The position numbers were made by a program, and so were the translations under genes. Below the pieces are notes generated by a model, which saw nothing but the letters and a program-made list of their open reading frames with translations, was not told the origin of the DNA and did no database searches. 64,000 bases of DNA from an uncultured Collinsella sp. (GTDB lineage Bacteria; Actinomycetota; Coriobacteriia; Coriobacteriales; Coriobacteriaceae). The stretch's first letter is position 1. Each line of letters opens with the position of its first letter. The DNA lies in contig CABRYP010000002.1 in the NCBI GenBank assembly GCA_902475245.1, forward strand, positions 62,001 to 126,000, written 5' to 3'. This document shows positions 33,335 to 40,945 of the stretch, in pieces.

Positions 33335-34857
33335 CACTGATCCCTCCTTCCCTGATACATCGCGGCCTCGAGCACGTGGTCTTGCGTCACCCGCTCGCTT
33401 TCTGCGACATCGGCAATCGTGCGCGCGATGCGAACCAGGCGCACGATGCCGCGCCCCGTGAGATGAGTGCGTTTCGACAGGCCAAGTACGCATTTCTCGG
33501 CGGCCTCGTCGAGTGCAAAGGTCGACACGACGCCGTCAATGGACCGTGACTCATCGTGCTCGGCCTCGGCATCCGCATCGTCCATATGGGTCTCGCGCCA
33601 GGCACGAAAAGCCCGACCGCGGACAACGTAGTCGCGCAGCTCGGCCGACGACATACCCTCGGCGCCCTCGATAATCACCTGCGGATCGGGGCGGGTCACG
33701 TCGAGCATCAGGTCGATGCGGTCGGCCAAGGGACCGCGCAGCTTGGACCGATAGCGCTCGACCATCGATGCCGAGCAACGACACGGAACCTCGCGATCGC
33801 CCAAAAAACCGCAGGGGCAGGGATTGCTCGCCGCAAGCAGCTGAAAGCGCGAGGGAAACGTGAAGGCGCCGTCGACGCGCACGATCCTGACATAGCCGCG
33901 CTCGATAGGCTGACGAAGCGTCTGCAGCACACCGGTGGGAAACTCGGCAAGCTCGTCCAAAAAGAGCACGCCGCCATGGGCAAGGCTGATCTCGCCCGGA
34001 TGCACCGGGCGCCCTCCGCCAATAAGGCCCGCAGTCGAAATGCTGTGATGGGGACTACGAAACGGCCGATGCCCCGCAAGCAGGCCATTGATGTTCTCAT
34101 CCAAGACCGAATGAATGCAAAGCGCCTCCTGCTGATCCTCGACGGAAAGCTCGGGCAAGATACCCGTCATGCGGCGCGCAAGCATGGTCTTGCCCGATCC
34201 CGGAGACCCAATCATAAGCAAGCCCAGCTCCCCTGCCGCCGCAAGCGCTATGCCGCGCTTGGCGACCTCCTGCCCCAACACGTCGGCATAATCGAGCTCG
34301 GGCTCAAAGGTGGCCTCGAGCACTTCAGAATCCAGATAGTGCCGAGCTGCCTCGCCCATACCGCGGGCAAGCTGCGACAGATGATCGATAAAACCGCAAT
34401 CGACCCCCGCAAGCGGAACATGCTGGTCGGACCTGCCGGCGATAAAAGACAACCCCATGTCGCGAGCCAGCAGCTGAAACGCCACTTCGCCCTTGACGGG
34501 AAGCACCGTGCCATCCAAGCCGAGCTCGCCGGCAATGAGGCGGCGGTCGAGATTGTCGCGGGGAATCTGCCCGTCGGCCGCAAGCACCGCGATGGCTATT
34601 GGCAGGTCAAAGCCGCTACCGGTCTTTCGGATATCGCCCGGCGCCAGATTGACCGTAATACCCGAACGCGGGATCTCGAATCCGGCAGAGCGCATCGCGC
34701 AGCGAATGCGCCCGCGCGACTCCATCACTTCCATGCTCGGGATGCCGAGCATCTGAATGCCCGGGATACCGCCCGCAAGCGATACCTCGACCGTGACGGG
34801 AATCGCCTCAACGCCGCGGATACAGGCTGCGTGAACGGCAAACGTTTCGAACGCCAT
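33334..34857 (-). CDS. comM: ComM/YifB-type AAA+ helicase (Mg-chelatase-like)
   Basis: 507 aa. N-terminal Lon-S5-like domain with LAPGDIRKTGSGFDLPIAIA, AAA+ domain with GSPGSGKTMLARRM (Walker A) and GGVLFLDELAEF (Walker B), then CSASMVERYRSKLRGPLADR and the C-terminal helical part. ComM promotes branch migration during transformation in other bacteria. The start is ATG (MAFETFAV), overlapping the yraN stop by one base. Long upstream frame is a shadow of yraN. Confidence 0.94.
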   Translation of the reverse strand: MAFETFAVHAACIRGVEAIPVTVEVSLAGGIPGIQMLGIPSMEVMESRGRIRCAMRSAGFEIPRSGITVNLAPGDIRKTGSGFDLPIAIAVLAADGQIPRDNLDRRLIAGELGLDGTVLPVKGEVAFQLLARDMGLSFIAGRSDQHVPLAGVDCGFIDHLSQLARGMGEAARHYLDSEVLEATFEPELDYADVLGQEVAKRGIALAAAGELGLLMIGSPGSGKTMLARRMTGILPELSVEDQQEALCIHSVLDENINGLLAGHRPFRSPHHSISTAGLIGGGRPVHPGEISLAHGGVLFLDELAEFPTGVLQTLRQPIERGYVRIVRVDGAFTFPSRFQLLAASNPCPCGFLGDREVPCRCSASMVERYRSKLRGPLADRIDLMLDVTRPDPQVIIEGAEGMSSAELRDYVVRGRAFRAWRETHMDDADAEAEHDESRSIDGVVSTFALDEAAEKCVLGLSKRTHLTGRGIVRLVRIARTIADVAESERVTQDHVLEAAMYQGRRDQ

Positions 34858-35342
34858 CACGACACCTGCCAATCGAACGCATTGTACTGGTGCTCGATCT
34901 CGGCGATATGCCCGCCGCGAATGGTGACGCCCACGGCATCGAAGCGGATCGCCTTGAGCGGATAATGCTCCATAAGATAGCAACTCGCGATGCGACGATA
35001 GCGCCGCTGCTTTTGGGCGTTCACCGCTTCCTCGGGAAACACCCGCGTATCGCAATCCAGCGCAACACGCCTGGTCTTGACCTCGGCCATCACCACCACA
35101 TCGTCGAGCTCGTCGAGCAGCACCAGGTCGGCCTCGCCCTCCGAGCATCGATAGCCTTGTTCCAGCAATGCATAGCCGCGCTCGTTAAAGTAATCGATTG
35201 CGATAAGCTCGCCCAGCATACCGAGCTCGCGAGGACTGAGCCCCTTGATAAACTCAGGCGTGATCGACCCGCAATCGAGCTCCCCCTCTTCCCAACGTTC
35301 CTTGAGCTGCTGCGTTTTGCTCATTTTGGCTGCGGCACACAT
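34857..35342 (-). CDS. UPF0102 (YraN) nuclease-fold protein
   Basis: 161 aa, longer than the usual 115-125 through an N-terminal extension of about 40 residues. The core reads LGELIAIDYFNERGYALLEQ, then GEADLVLLDELDDVVVMAEVKTRR with the E..D..ExK residues of a restriction-endonuclease-like site. Function is unproven for the family, which usually neighbours rnhB and comM, as here. The start is the ATG following GGAGACCCC. Confidence 0.9.
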   Translation of the reverse strand: MCAAAKMSKTQQLKERWEEGELDCGSITPEFIKGLSPRELGMLGELIAIDYFNERGYALLEQGYRCSEGEADLVLLDELDDVVVMAEVKTRRVALDCDTRVFPEEAVNAQKQRRYRRIASCYLMEHYPLKAIRFDAVGVTIRGGHIAEIEHQYNAFDWQVS

Positions 35343-35446
35343 GGGGTCTCCTTTCCCACTCCCTGCATTGCCTCGATAATGAGGGCAGGTTTCACGCGGG
35401 TAAGTACCGGAAGCAAACCAAAAACCAACCAAATGCCGACAAATGA

Positions 35447-35482
35447 GGGGCCGCGCGCAACAATAGCGTTGCACACGGCCCC
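35447..35482. other. Hairpin between rnhB and yraN
   Basis: GGGGCCGCGCGCAAC (35447-35461) pairs with GTTGCACACGGCCCC (35468-35482) over 15 positions with two mismatches. The following minus-strand sequence (TCATTTG) is only weakly T-rich, so it is a partial terminator or stability element within the rnhB-yraN gap of 188 bases. Confidence 0.6.
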
Positions 35483-35530
35483 TACCAGCAGGTTTATAGA
35501 ACCCTTAAGGTCCCTGTCTCCACAATTGCC

Positions 35531-36319
35531 TTAAAAAAGGCGCTCAGTCTGCAGAAAGTTTCCGCAAAAGCTCACGCGGTGCAGCGGACAAAGTCCATGT
35601 TTGCGAATGGCCTCGATGTGCTCGGGACTCGCATAGCCTTTCGATTCGGCCAAATGGTACTCGGGATACTCGGCATCGTACTCGACCATCATCTCGTCAC
35701 GCGTGACCTTTGCCATGATGGATGCCGCGGCGATACAGGCGATCTTGGCATCGCCCTTGACCACGTCGCGCTCATGGGGCACGGCGCCCAGGGGGTTACC
35801 GTCCATAAGCACGCAATCGGGCTCAAGCCCCGTATCTGCCACGGCGCCCGCGACAGCGGCTCGAATGGCGCGGGCCATGCCCATCTCATCGATATCTGCG
35901 GGAGCGATATGGCAAAAGCCGATAGCAGTCGCCACCTCGGCAATCTTCACCGAGAGCAGCTCGCGGCGCGCCGGCGTGAGCTTTTTAGAATCGTTGATGC
36001 CCCAGATGCGCGGCTCCATCGGAAGACACACGGCACACACGGTCAAGGGACCCGCTACCGAGCCACGGCCCACCTCGTCGACACCCACGACAACGCCATC
36101 ACCACCGAGCTCTTGCATAAGCTCGTACATGCCGTTGACGCGCTCGCGTTCGGAAAGTTCCTTGGCATGGCGCTTAAGGGCACGTTCGCAAGCCTTGATC
36201 ACCTGCAGGCGCGGATCCTCGCGATAATGCTCCACGAGGGCGGGAATCTCCTCGAACGTGGCGCTCGCCAGCTCGCCGGCAACCTGCGATGCCGAAACCG
36301 AGCTCGTCATATTGGCCAT
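35531..36319 (-). CDS. rnhB: Ribonuclease HII
   Basis: 262 aa. The catalytic acidic residues lie in VVVGVDEVGRGSVAGP (Asp, Glu) and VLMDGNPLGAVP, with the family signature KGDAKIACIAAASIMAKVTRD after them. It cuts RNA in RNA-DNA hybrids and starts ribonucleotide excision. About 75 residues of helical N-terminal extension precede the core. The start is the ATG behind GGAGGGCCTGGT. Its start codon is only 28 bases beyond the T run of the rplS terminator. Confidence 0.96.
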   Translation of the reverse strand: MANMTSSVSASQVAGELASATFEEIPALVEHYREDPRLQVIKACERALKRHAKELSERERVNGMYELMQELGGDGVVVGVDEVGRGSVAGPLTVCAVCLPMEPRIWGINDSKKLTPARRELLSVKIAEVATAIGFCHIAPADIDEMGMARAIRAAVAGAVADTGLEPDCVLMDGNPLGAVPHERDVVKGDAKIACIAAASIMAKVTRDEMMVEYDAEYPEYHLAESKGYASPEHIEAIRKHGLCPLHRVSFCGNFLQTERLF

Positions 36320-36346
36320 ACCAGGCCCTCCTTGCATGCAAATCAG

Positions 36347-36378
36347 ATAAAAAGAAGGGCCACCCGAAGGTGGCCCTT
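36347..36378 (-). terminator. Terminator after rplS, just before rnhB
   Basis: AAGGGCCACC (36355-36364) pairs perfectly with GGTGGCCCTT (36369-36378) around a CGAA (minus TTCG) tetraloop, followed by TCTTTTTATC. Confidence 0.92.
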
Positions 36379-36412
36379 GTGTCCAAACGAGTGGACGGAC
36401 GCTGCGATCTTC

Positions 36413-36754
36413 TTAGCGCTTCTCGGGGATGCGAGCAGCCTTGCCCACCTTGTCGCGGAGGTAGTACAGCTTGGCTCGACGGACGCGACCATGACGAACG
36501 ACCTCGAGCTTGGCGATCTTGGGGCTGTGAAGCGGGAAGGTACGCTCAACACCGACACCGAAGGAAATCTTGCGGACGGTGAAGGTCTCGCGGGCACCGG
36601 CGCCGGCCATGCGGATGACGTCGCCCTGGAAGACCTGGATGCGCTCGCGGTCGCCTTCCTTAATGCGGTAGTGAACCTTGACGTTGTCGGCAACGCGAAC
36701 CTGAGGAATGTCCTCGCGGATCTGCTGACGCTCGATTGCGCGGATGTAATCCAT
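36413..36754 (-). CDS. rplS: 50S ribosomal protein L19
   Basis: 113 aa. DYIRAIERQQIREDIPQVRV, GDRERIQVFQGDVI and SFGVGVERTFPLHSPKI are L19 signatures. The start is the ATG after AAGGAATTGCAC. In many genomes rplS follows trmD; here it stands alone between its own promoter and terminator, about 8 kb from trmD. Confidence 0.98.
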   Translation of the reverse strand: MDYIRAIERQQIREDIPQVRVADNVKVHYRIKEGDRERIQVFQGDVIRMAGAGARETFTVRKISFGVGVERTFPLHSPKIAKLEVVRHGRVRRAKLYYLRDKVGKAARIPEKR

Positions 36755-36778
36755 GTGCAATTCCTTACTCTTCTAGAG

Positions 36779-36802
36779 GTGCCGTTCCACCTAGGCCGGC
36801 AC
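36779..36802 (-). promoter_or_regulatory. Leader hairpin upstream of rplS
   Basis: GTGCCG and CGGCAC flank 12 bases in the short rplS leader, 25 bases before the start codon. L19 leaders are known autoregulatory elements in other bacteria, but I cannot confirm that this fits any known model. Confidence 0.45.
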
Positions 36803-36823
36803 GTAGTTGAACAAACGTATTCG

Positions 36824-36851
36824 AGTATACACGCGCGGGTTTCTGCTGCAA
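36824..36851 (-). promoter_or_regulatory. Promoter of rplS
   Basis: Minus strand: TTGCAG (36851-36846), 16-base spacer, TATACT (36829-36824), about 70 bases before the rplS ATG. Confidence 0.7.
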
Positions 36852-36898
36852 GAACAATTTTTTACGCAGACAAAAAGACAAAACCCACACATGATAAC

Positions 36899-36926
36899 CG
36901 CCCGCCTCACGAATGAGACGGGCGGC
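36899..36926 (-). terminator. Hairpin terminator after ppdK
   Basis: CCGCCCGCCTCA pairs with TGAGACGGGCGG (one mismatch) around a CGAA (minus TTCG) tetraloop. The T-rich tract on minus is displaced by about 12 bases (TTTTGTCTTTTTG). Confidence 0.7.
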
Positions 36927-36963
36927 GTGAAGGGGGCTACGCTAGGCGCCCAAACCCAAAACG

Positions 36964-39714
36964 TTAGACGGAACGCTTGGCCTCGAGCTTGGCCTGGGCG
37001 GCAGCCAGGCGCGCGAGGGGCACGCGATAGGGCGAACAGGACACGTAGTCCACGTCGGCCACGTTAAACAAGGCCTTGATGGACTTGGGGTCGCCGCCGT
37101 GCTCACCGCACACGCCAAAGTGCATGTCGGGGTTGGTGGCGCGACCTTTCTCGACAGCCATGCGCACGAGCTCCAGCACCGCCGAGTCGATGGTCTCGAA
37201 GGGGTTGTCCTTCAAGATCTTCTTGTGCAGGTACAGCGGGATGAACTTGGCCTCGGCGTCGTCGCGCGAGAAACCGAAGGTCGTCTGGGTAAGGTCGTTG
37301 GTACCAAAGCAGAAGAAGTCAGCGTACTTCGCGATCTCATCGGCGACCATGCAGGCGCGCGGCAGCTCGAGCATCGTGCCCACGGGAATGTTGAGCTCGA
37401 CGCCCTCCTCGGCGGAAACCTCGGCGATCACGCGCTCGATGACCTCGCGGATCTGGACATGCTCAGCCGTGATGGAGACGAGCGGAACCATAATCTCGGG
37501 ACGCGGGTCGACGCCCTCCTTGATAAGGCGGGCGGCAGCCGTGGCGACGGCGCGAACCTGCATGAGCGGCAGGTCACCAAAGACGACGGACAGGCGCACG
37601 CCGCGCAAGCCGAGCATCGGATTGGACTCGACCATGCCGTCGATGCGACGTAGGCGGGCACGCAAGGCGGCAAGCTCTTCCTCGCCGGCGCCAGCGGCTT
37701 CCTTCTTGGTGATGGCGACCTCGAGCTCGCGAGGATTATCCAAGAACTCATGCAGCGGAGGATCGAGCAGACGAACGACTACATCGCGACCGGACATGGT
37801 CTTGAACATCGCCAGGAAGTCCTCCGTCTGGACCTTGAGCAGATCGGCGAGGGCCTGCTGCTTCACGGCCTCGTCGTCGGACAGGATGAAGCTCTGGATA
37901 ATGTTCTTGCGATCGCCCAGGAACATATGCTCGGTGCGGCATAGGCCGATGGCCTCGGCGCCAAACTCGAGCGCGAGCGCGGCGTCCTCGGGGTTATCGG
38001 CGTTGACGCGTACGTGGTTGGCGTGGTCACAGGTCTCGTCCAGACGAATCTCGTCAGCCCAGGACAGGATGGTGTCCAGATCGCCGGTGAGCTCGGCCGA
38101 AACCAGATCAACGGCGCCATCGACGACGATACCCTGGGTGCCGTCGATGGAGATGACATCACCCTCGCGCAGCACGCGGTCGCTGCCCTCGATGCGCACG
38201 ACCTTCTCGGCGGCGTCGATGTGGAAGCGCTCGACGCCGCAGACGCAGGGCGTACCCATACCGCGGGCGATAACGGCGGCATGGCTCGTCTTGCCACCGT
38301 GGCTGGTCAGGATGCCCTCGGCGGCGACCATGCCCTTCAGGTCATCGGGGTTGGTCTCCCAGCGAACCAGAATGACCTTGTGACCCTCGTTGGCGCGCGC
38401 GACGGCATCGTCGCTCGAGAACACGACCTCGCCCACGGCGGCACCAGGGCTGGCATTGAGGCCGGTAGCAAGTGCCTCGTACATCTTAGACGCGTCGAAC
38501 TGCGGATGCAGGAGCTGGTCGAGTTGTGCTGGGTCGATGCGGCTGACGGCCTCCTCGCGAGTGATCAGGCCCTCCTCAACCATCTCGATGGCAATGCGCA
38601 GGGCGGCGGTGGCGGTACGCTTGCCCACGCGGGTCTGGAGCATCCAGAGCTTGCCCTGCTCGATGGTGAACTCGATATCGCACATATCGCGATAATGATC
38701 CTCAAGTGTCAGGAACACGCGCTCGAGCTCCTCGCCTGCGGACTCGAGGCCCGGAGTGGTCTTGAGATCGGCGATGGGCTCGGTGTTGCGAATGCCGGCG
38801 ACGACGTCCTCGCCCTGGGCGTTGACCAAGAAGTCGCCGTAGAACTCCTTGGTGCCGTCGGCCGGGTTGCGCGTAAAGGCGACGCCGGTCGCAGAGGTCT
38901 CGCCCTTGTTGCCAAAGGCCATGGCCTGGACGTTGACGGCGGTGCCGAGTTCGTCGGAAATGCCATGCTGCTTGCGGTAGATGCAGGCGCGCTCGTTCAT
39001 CCAGCTGCCAAAGACGGCCTGGATGGCAAGGCGCAGCTGGAGCTCCGGGTCGTGCGGGAAGACGGGCTTGCCATCGACGACCTCGAGCTCGGGATACAGG
39101 ACGGCCTCGACGTTCTCGGAGAAGATGCCCTTGAAGGTCTCCACGAGCTCCTGAAGGTCCTCGGCCGAAAGCTCGGAGTCGACACGGACGTCGGCGACCA
39201 GACGAGCCTGGGTCAGCGCGTTCTCGAACAGGTCGGCGTCGACACTCATAACGACGTTGGAGAACATCTGGATAAAGCGGCGGTAGCTATCCCAGGCAAA
39301 ACGCGGATTTTGCGTCTGGGCAATGAGACCCTGAACGGAGTCGTCGTTGAGGCCCAAGTTGAGGACCGTGTCCATCATGCCGGGCATGGAAAATGGAGCT
39401 CCCGAGCGAACCGACACGAGCAGCGGATCGGAGGCGTCGCCGAGCTTTTTGCCGCAGCGGACCTCGAGGTCGGCCTCGGCGGCAACGATTTCATCGAGTG
39501 CGCCTTCGGGCCACACGTTGCCGGCACCGGAGTACTCGACACAGGTCTGGCAGGTAATGGTAAAGCCACCGGGAACCGGCAGGCCGATGCGGCTCATCTC
39601 GGCAAGGTTTGCGCCCTTGCCGCCAAGCACGAAGTTCATGGACTTATCGCCCTCAGTGACACAGGTGCCCTGGGCGTCGGTTCCAAAACGGTAAACCCTC
39701 TTGCAATCGCTCAC
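36964..39714 (-). CDS. ppdK: Pyruvate, phosphate dikinase
   Basis: 916 aa. The ATP-grasp domain starts FVLGGKGANLAEMSRIGLPV; the phosphohistidine domain holds SHGGKTSHAAVIARGMGTPC with the catalytic His near residue 478 and the regulatory Thr two residues before it; the C-terminal PEP-binding barrel includes LCRTEHMFLG and FGVCGEHGGDP. It interconverts pyruvate and PEP using ATP and Pi (pyrophosphate-linked). The start is a GTG after GGAAGGGGAAGTATC. The regulator gene ppsR lies 321 bases upstream. Confidence 0.98.
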   Translation of the reverse strand: MSDCKRVYRFGTDAQGTCVTEGDKSMNFVLGGKGANLAEMSRIGLPVPGGFTITCQTCVEYSGAGNVWPEGALDEIVAAEADLEVRCGKKLGDASDPLLVSVRSGAPFSMPGMMDTVLNLGLNDDSVQGLIAQTQNPRFAWDSYRRFIQMFSNVVMSVDADLFENALTQARLVADVRVDSELSAEDLQELVETFKGIFSENVEAVLYPELEVVDGKPVFPHDPELQLRLAIQAVFGSWMNERACIYRKQHGISDELGTAVNVQAMAFGNKGETSATGVAFTRNPADGTKEFYGDFLVNAQGEDVVAGIRNTEPIADLKTTPGLESAGEELERVFLTLEDHYRDMCDIEFTIEQGKLWMLQTRVGKRTATAALRIAIEMVEEGLITREEAVSRIDPAQLDQLLHPQFDASKMYEALATGLNASPGAAVGEVVFSSDDAVARANEGHKVILVRWETNPDDLKGMVAAEGILTSHGGKTSHAAVIARGMGTPCVCGVERFHIDAAEKVVRIEGSDRVLREGDVISIDGTQGIVVDGAVDLVSAELTGDLDTILSWADEIRLDETCDHANHVRVNADNPEDAALALEFGAEAIGLCRTEHMFLGDRKNIIQSFILSDDEAVKQQALADLLKVQTEDFLAMFKTMSGRDVVVRLLDPPLHEFLDNPRELEVAITKKEAAGAGEEELAALRARLRRIDGMVESNPMLGLRGVRLSVVFGDLPLMQVRAVATAAARLIKEGVDPRPEIMVPLVSITAEHVQIREVIERVIAEVSAEEGVELNIPVGTMLELPRACMVADEIAKYADFFCFGTNDLTQTTFGFSRDDAEAKFIPLYLHKKILKDNPFETIDSAVLELVRMAVEKGRATNPDMHFGVCGEHGGDPKSIKALFNVADVDYVSCSPYRVPLARLAAAQAKLEAKRSV

Positions 39715-40035
39715 GATACTTCCCCTTCCATGCGCTCTCGCGCACGACCGTGGTGACGAATCGACCCGCCGGATGCGGGCCGTGAGGGTACTATACGGCG
39801 GGATTTAAAGGGGCTTGAGCAGAGGATACGAGGTTTGGTAAACGTGCTAAAACTAGCGGTAAACGGTAGGTAAAGGTGGTTACCTTATGAAGATACCACT
39901 ACAATAAACTAGCAGGTCAAACGCAAGTAATTTGCTAAATCGCTTTACCATAAATAGCTAATTTGGGACGGGGCTTTTTTAGCTACCCCCACACGAGCGT
40001 TCGACCCCGTCCCAGAAAAATCATCCCAGAAAGGA
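39715..40035. other. Intergenic region ppsR / ppdK
   Basis: 321 bases without a gene. It holds the TGGGACGGGG repeat (39962-40014), an AT-rich stretch (39830-39960), and a possible ppdK -10 (TATAGT on minus, 39795-39790) 75 bases before the GTG. No convincing -35 was found. Confidence 0.6.
39962..40014. repeat. Dispersed TGGGACGGGG repeat, complete palindromic copy
   Basis: TGGGACGGGG (39964-39973) and CCCCGTCCCA (40005-40014) are perfect 10-base inverted arms around 31 bases that contain CTTTTTTAGCTACCCCC. One half recurs almost exactly at 48029-48051. The stem could also help end glyQ-glyS-ppsR transcription. Confidence 0.75.
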
Positions 40036-40911
40036 CTACTGCTGTTGGGCGCGGCGGGCGGCCCGGCTGGCTCTTGCCTCTTGAATCTCTTCGAGGTGAG
40101 CGATGATCTCGGAGGCGCTCTCCTCGATCGCCTTACCATCGGTACGCACCACAAAGCAGCCCAGGCGCGTCATGAGGGCGCGGGCCTCCTCAAGCTCACT
40201 GCGCACGCTCTCGGGCTCGGCATAGGAGCCAGCGACGGCGCGAGCATAGTCATCGCCCAAGCGGCTATCGCGAATCTCGGAGATGACGCCAACGGTCGAA
40301 ATCAAGCCGAACAACCGCATCGGGTCAACCTCGTAAATTGACTTCGGCGGCTCCATGCCATGGGCCAAAGGAACATTGGCGACCTTGTAACCCTGATAGG
40401 CCAAATACATCGACAGCGGCGTCTTGGACGTACGCGATACGCCCAGCAGCACGATATCGGCCCCCGACAGATCGTCGCAGCCGCGCCCGTCATCGTGCTC
40501 AACGAAATACTCCATGGCCTCGATGCGATGGAAATAGCGGTCATCGGTCTTATGAATCACGCCCGCAACGCCCTTGGGCACCGCACCGATGAGCGACGAC
40601 AGCACGGCGAGCGTCGGGCCGATCAGGTCAACCGAACGAATATGCAGCATGCTCAGGTAGTCGAGCACGCGAGCGCGCAGCGCCGGGTCGACGATGGTAT
40701 GGAACACGGCAATATCGCGATGGTCGGCATCGACGCGCGGTCCCACAAACGACTTGACCTGCTCCACCGAGGTCACCTTGGGCAGGCGCAAAACACGAAA
40801 AGCCCCTTCATCAAATTGCCCGGACGCCGCAAGCACCACCTCACAAGCGGTATCACCGAGCGAGTCGGAGATAACGATAACGGTGGGACGAGCGGTGACC
40901 GGGCAATCCAT
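40036..40911 (-). CDS. ppsR: PPDK regulatory protein (bifunctional kinase / pyrophosphorylase)
   Basis: 291 aa, former DUF299 family. IVISDSLGDTACEVV is at the N-terminus and the P-loop-like GVSRTSKTPLSMYLAYQG at about residues 155-172. Members inactivate PPDK or PEP synthase by ADP-dependent phosphorylation of a Thr beside the catalytic His, and reverse it with Pi. The PPDK gene next door, with its KTSHAAV site, makes PPDK the likely target. It follows glyS by 34 bases. Confidence 0.95.
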   Translation of the reverse strand: MDCPVTARPTVIVISDSLGDTACEVVLAASGQFDEGAFRVLRLPKVTSVEQVKSFVGPRVDADHRDIAVFHTIVDPALRARVLDYLSMLHIRSVDLIGPTLAVLSSLIGAVPKGVAGVIHKTDDRYFHRIEAMEYFVEHDDGRGCDDLSGADIVLLGVSRTSKTPLSMYLAYQGYKVANVPLAHGMEPPKSIYEVDPMRLFGLISTVGVISEIRDSRLGDDYARAVAGSYAEPESVRSELEEARALMTRLGCFVVRTDGKAIEESASEIIAHLEEIQEARASRAARRAQQQ

Positions 40912-40945
40912 GCGGGGCTCCTTTTGCGCTTATGCGCAGGCTGGC

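Noticed and set aside
38014..39756. A 580-codon plus-strand frame opposite ppdK
   Set aside because: It is antisense to a well supported enzyme gene and has no motif.
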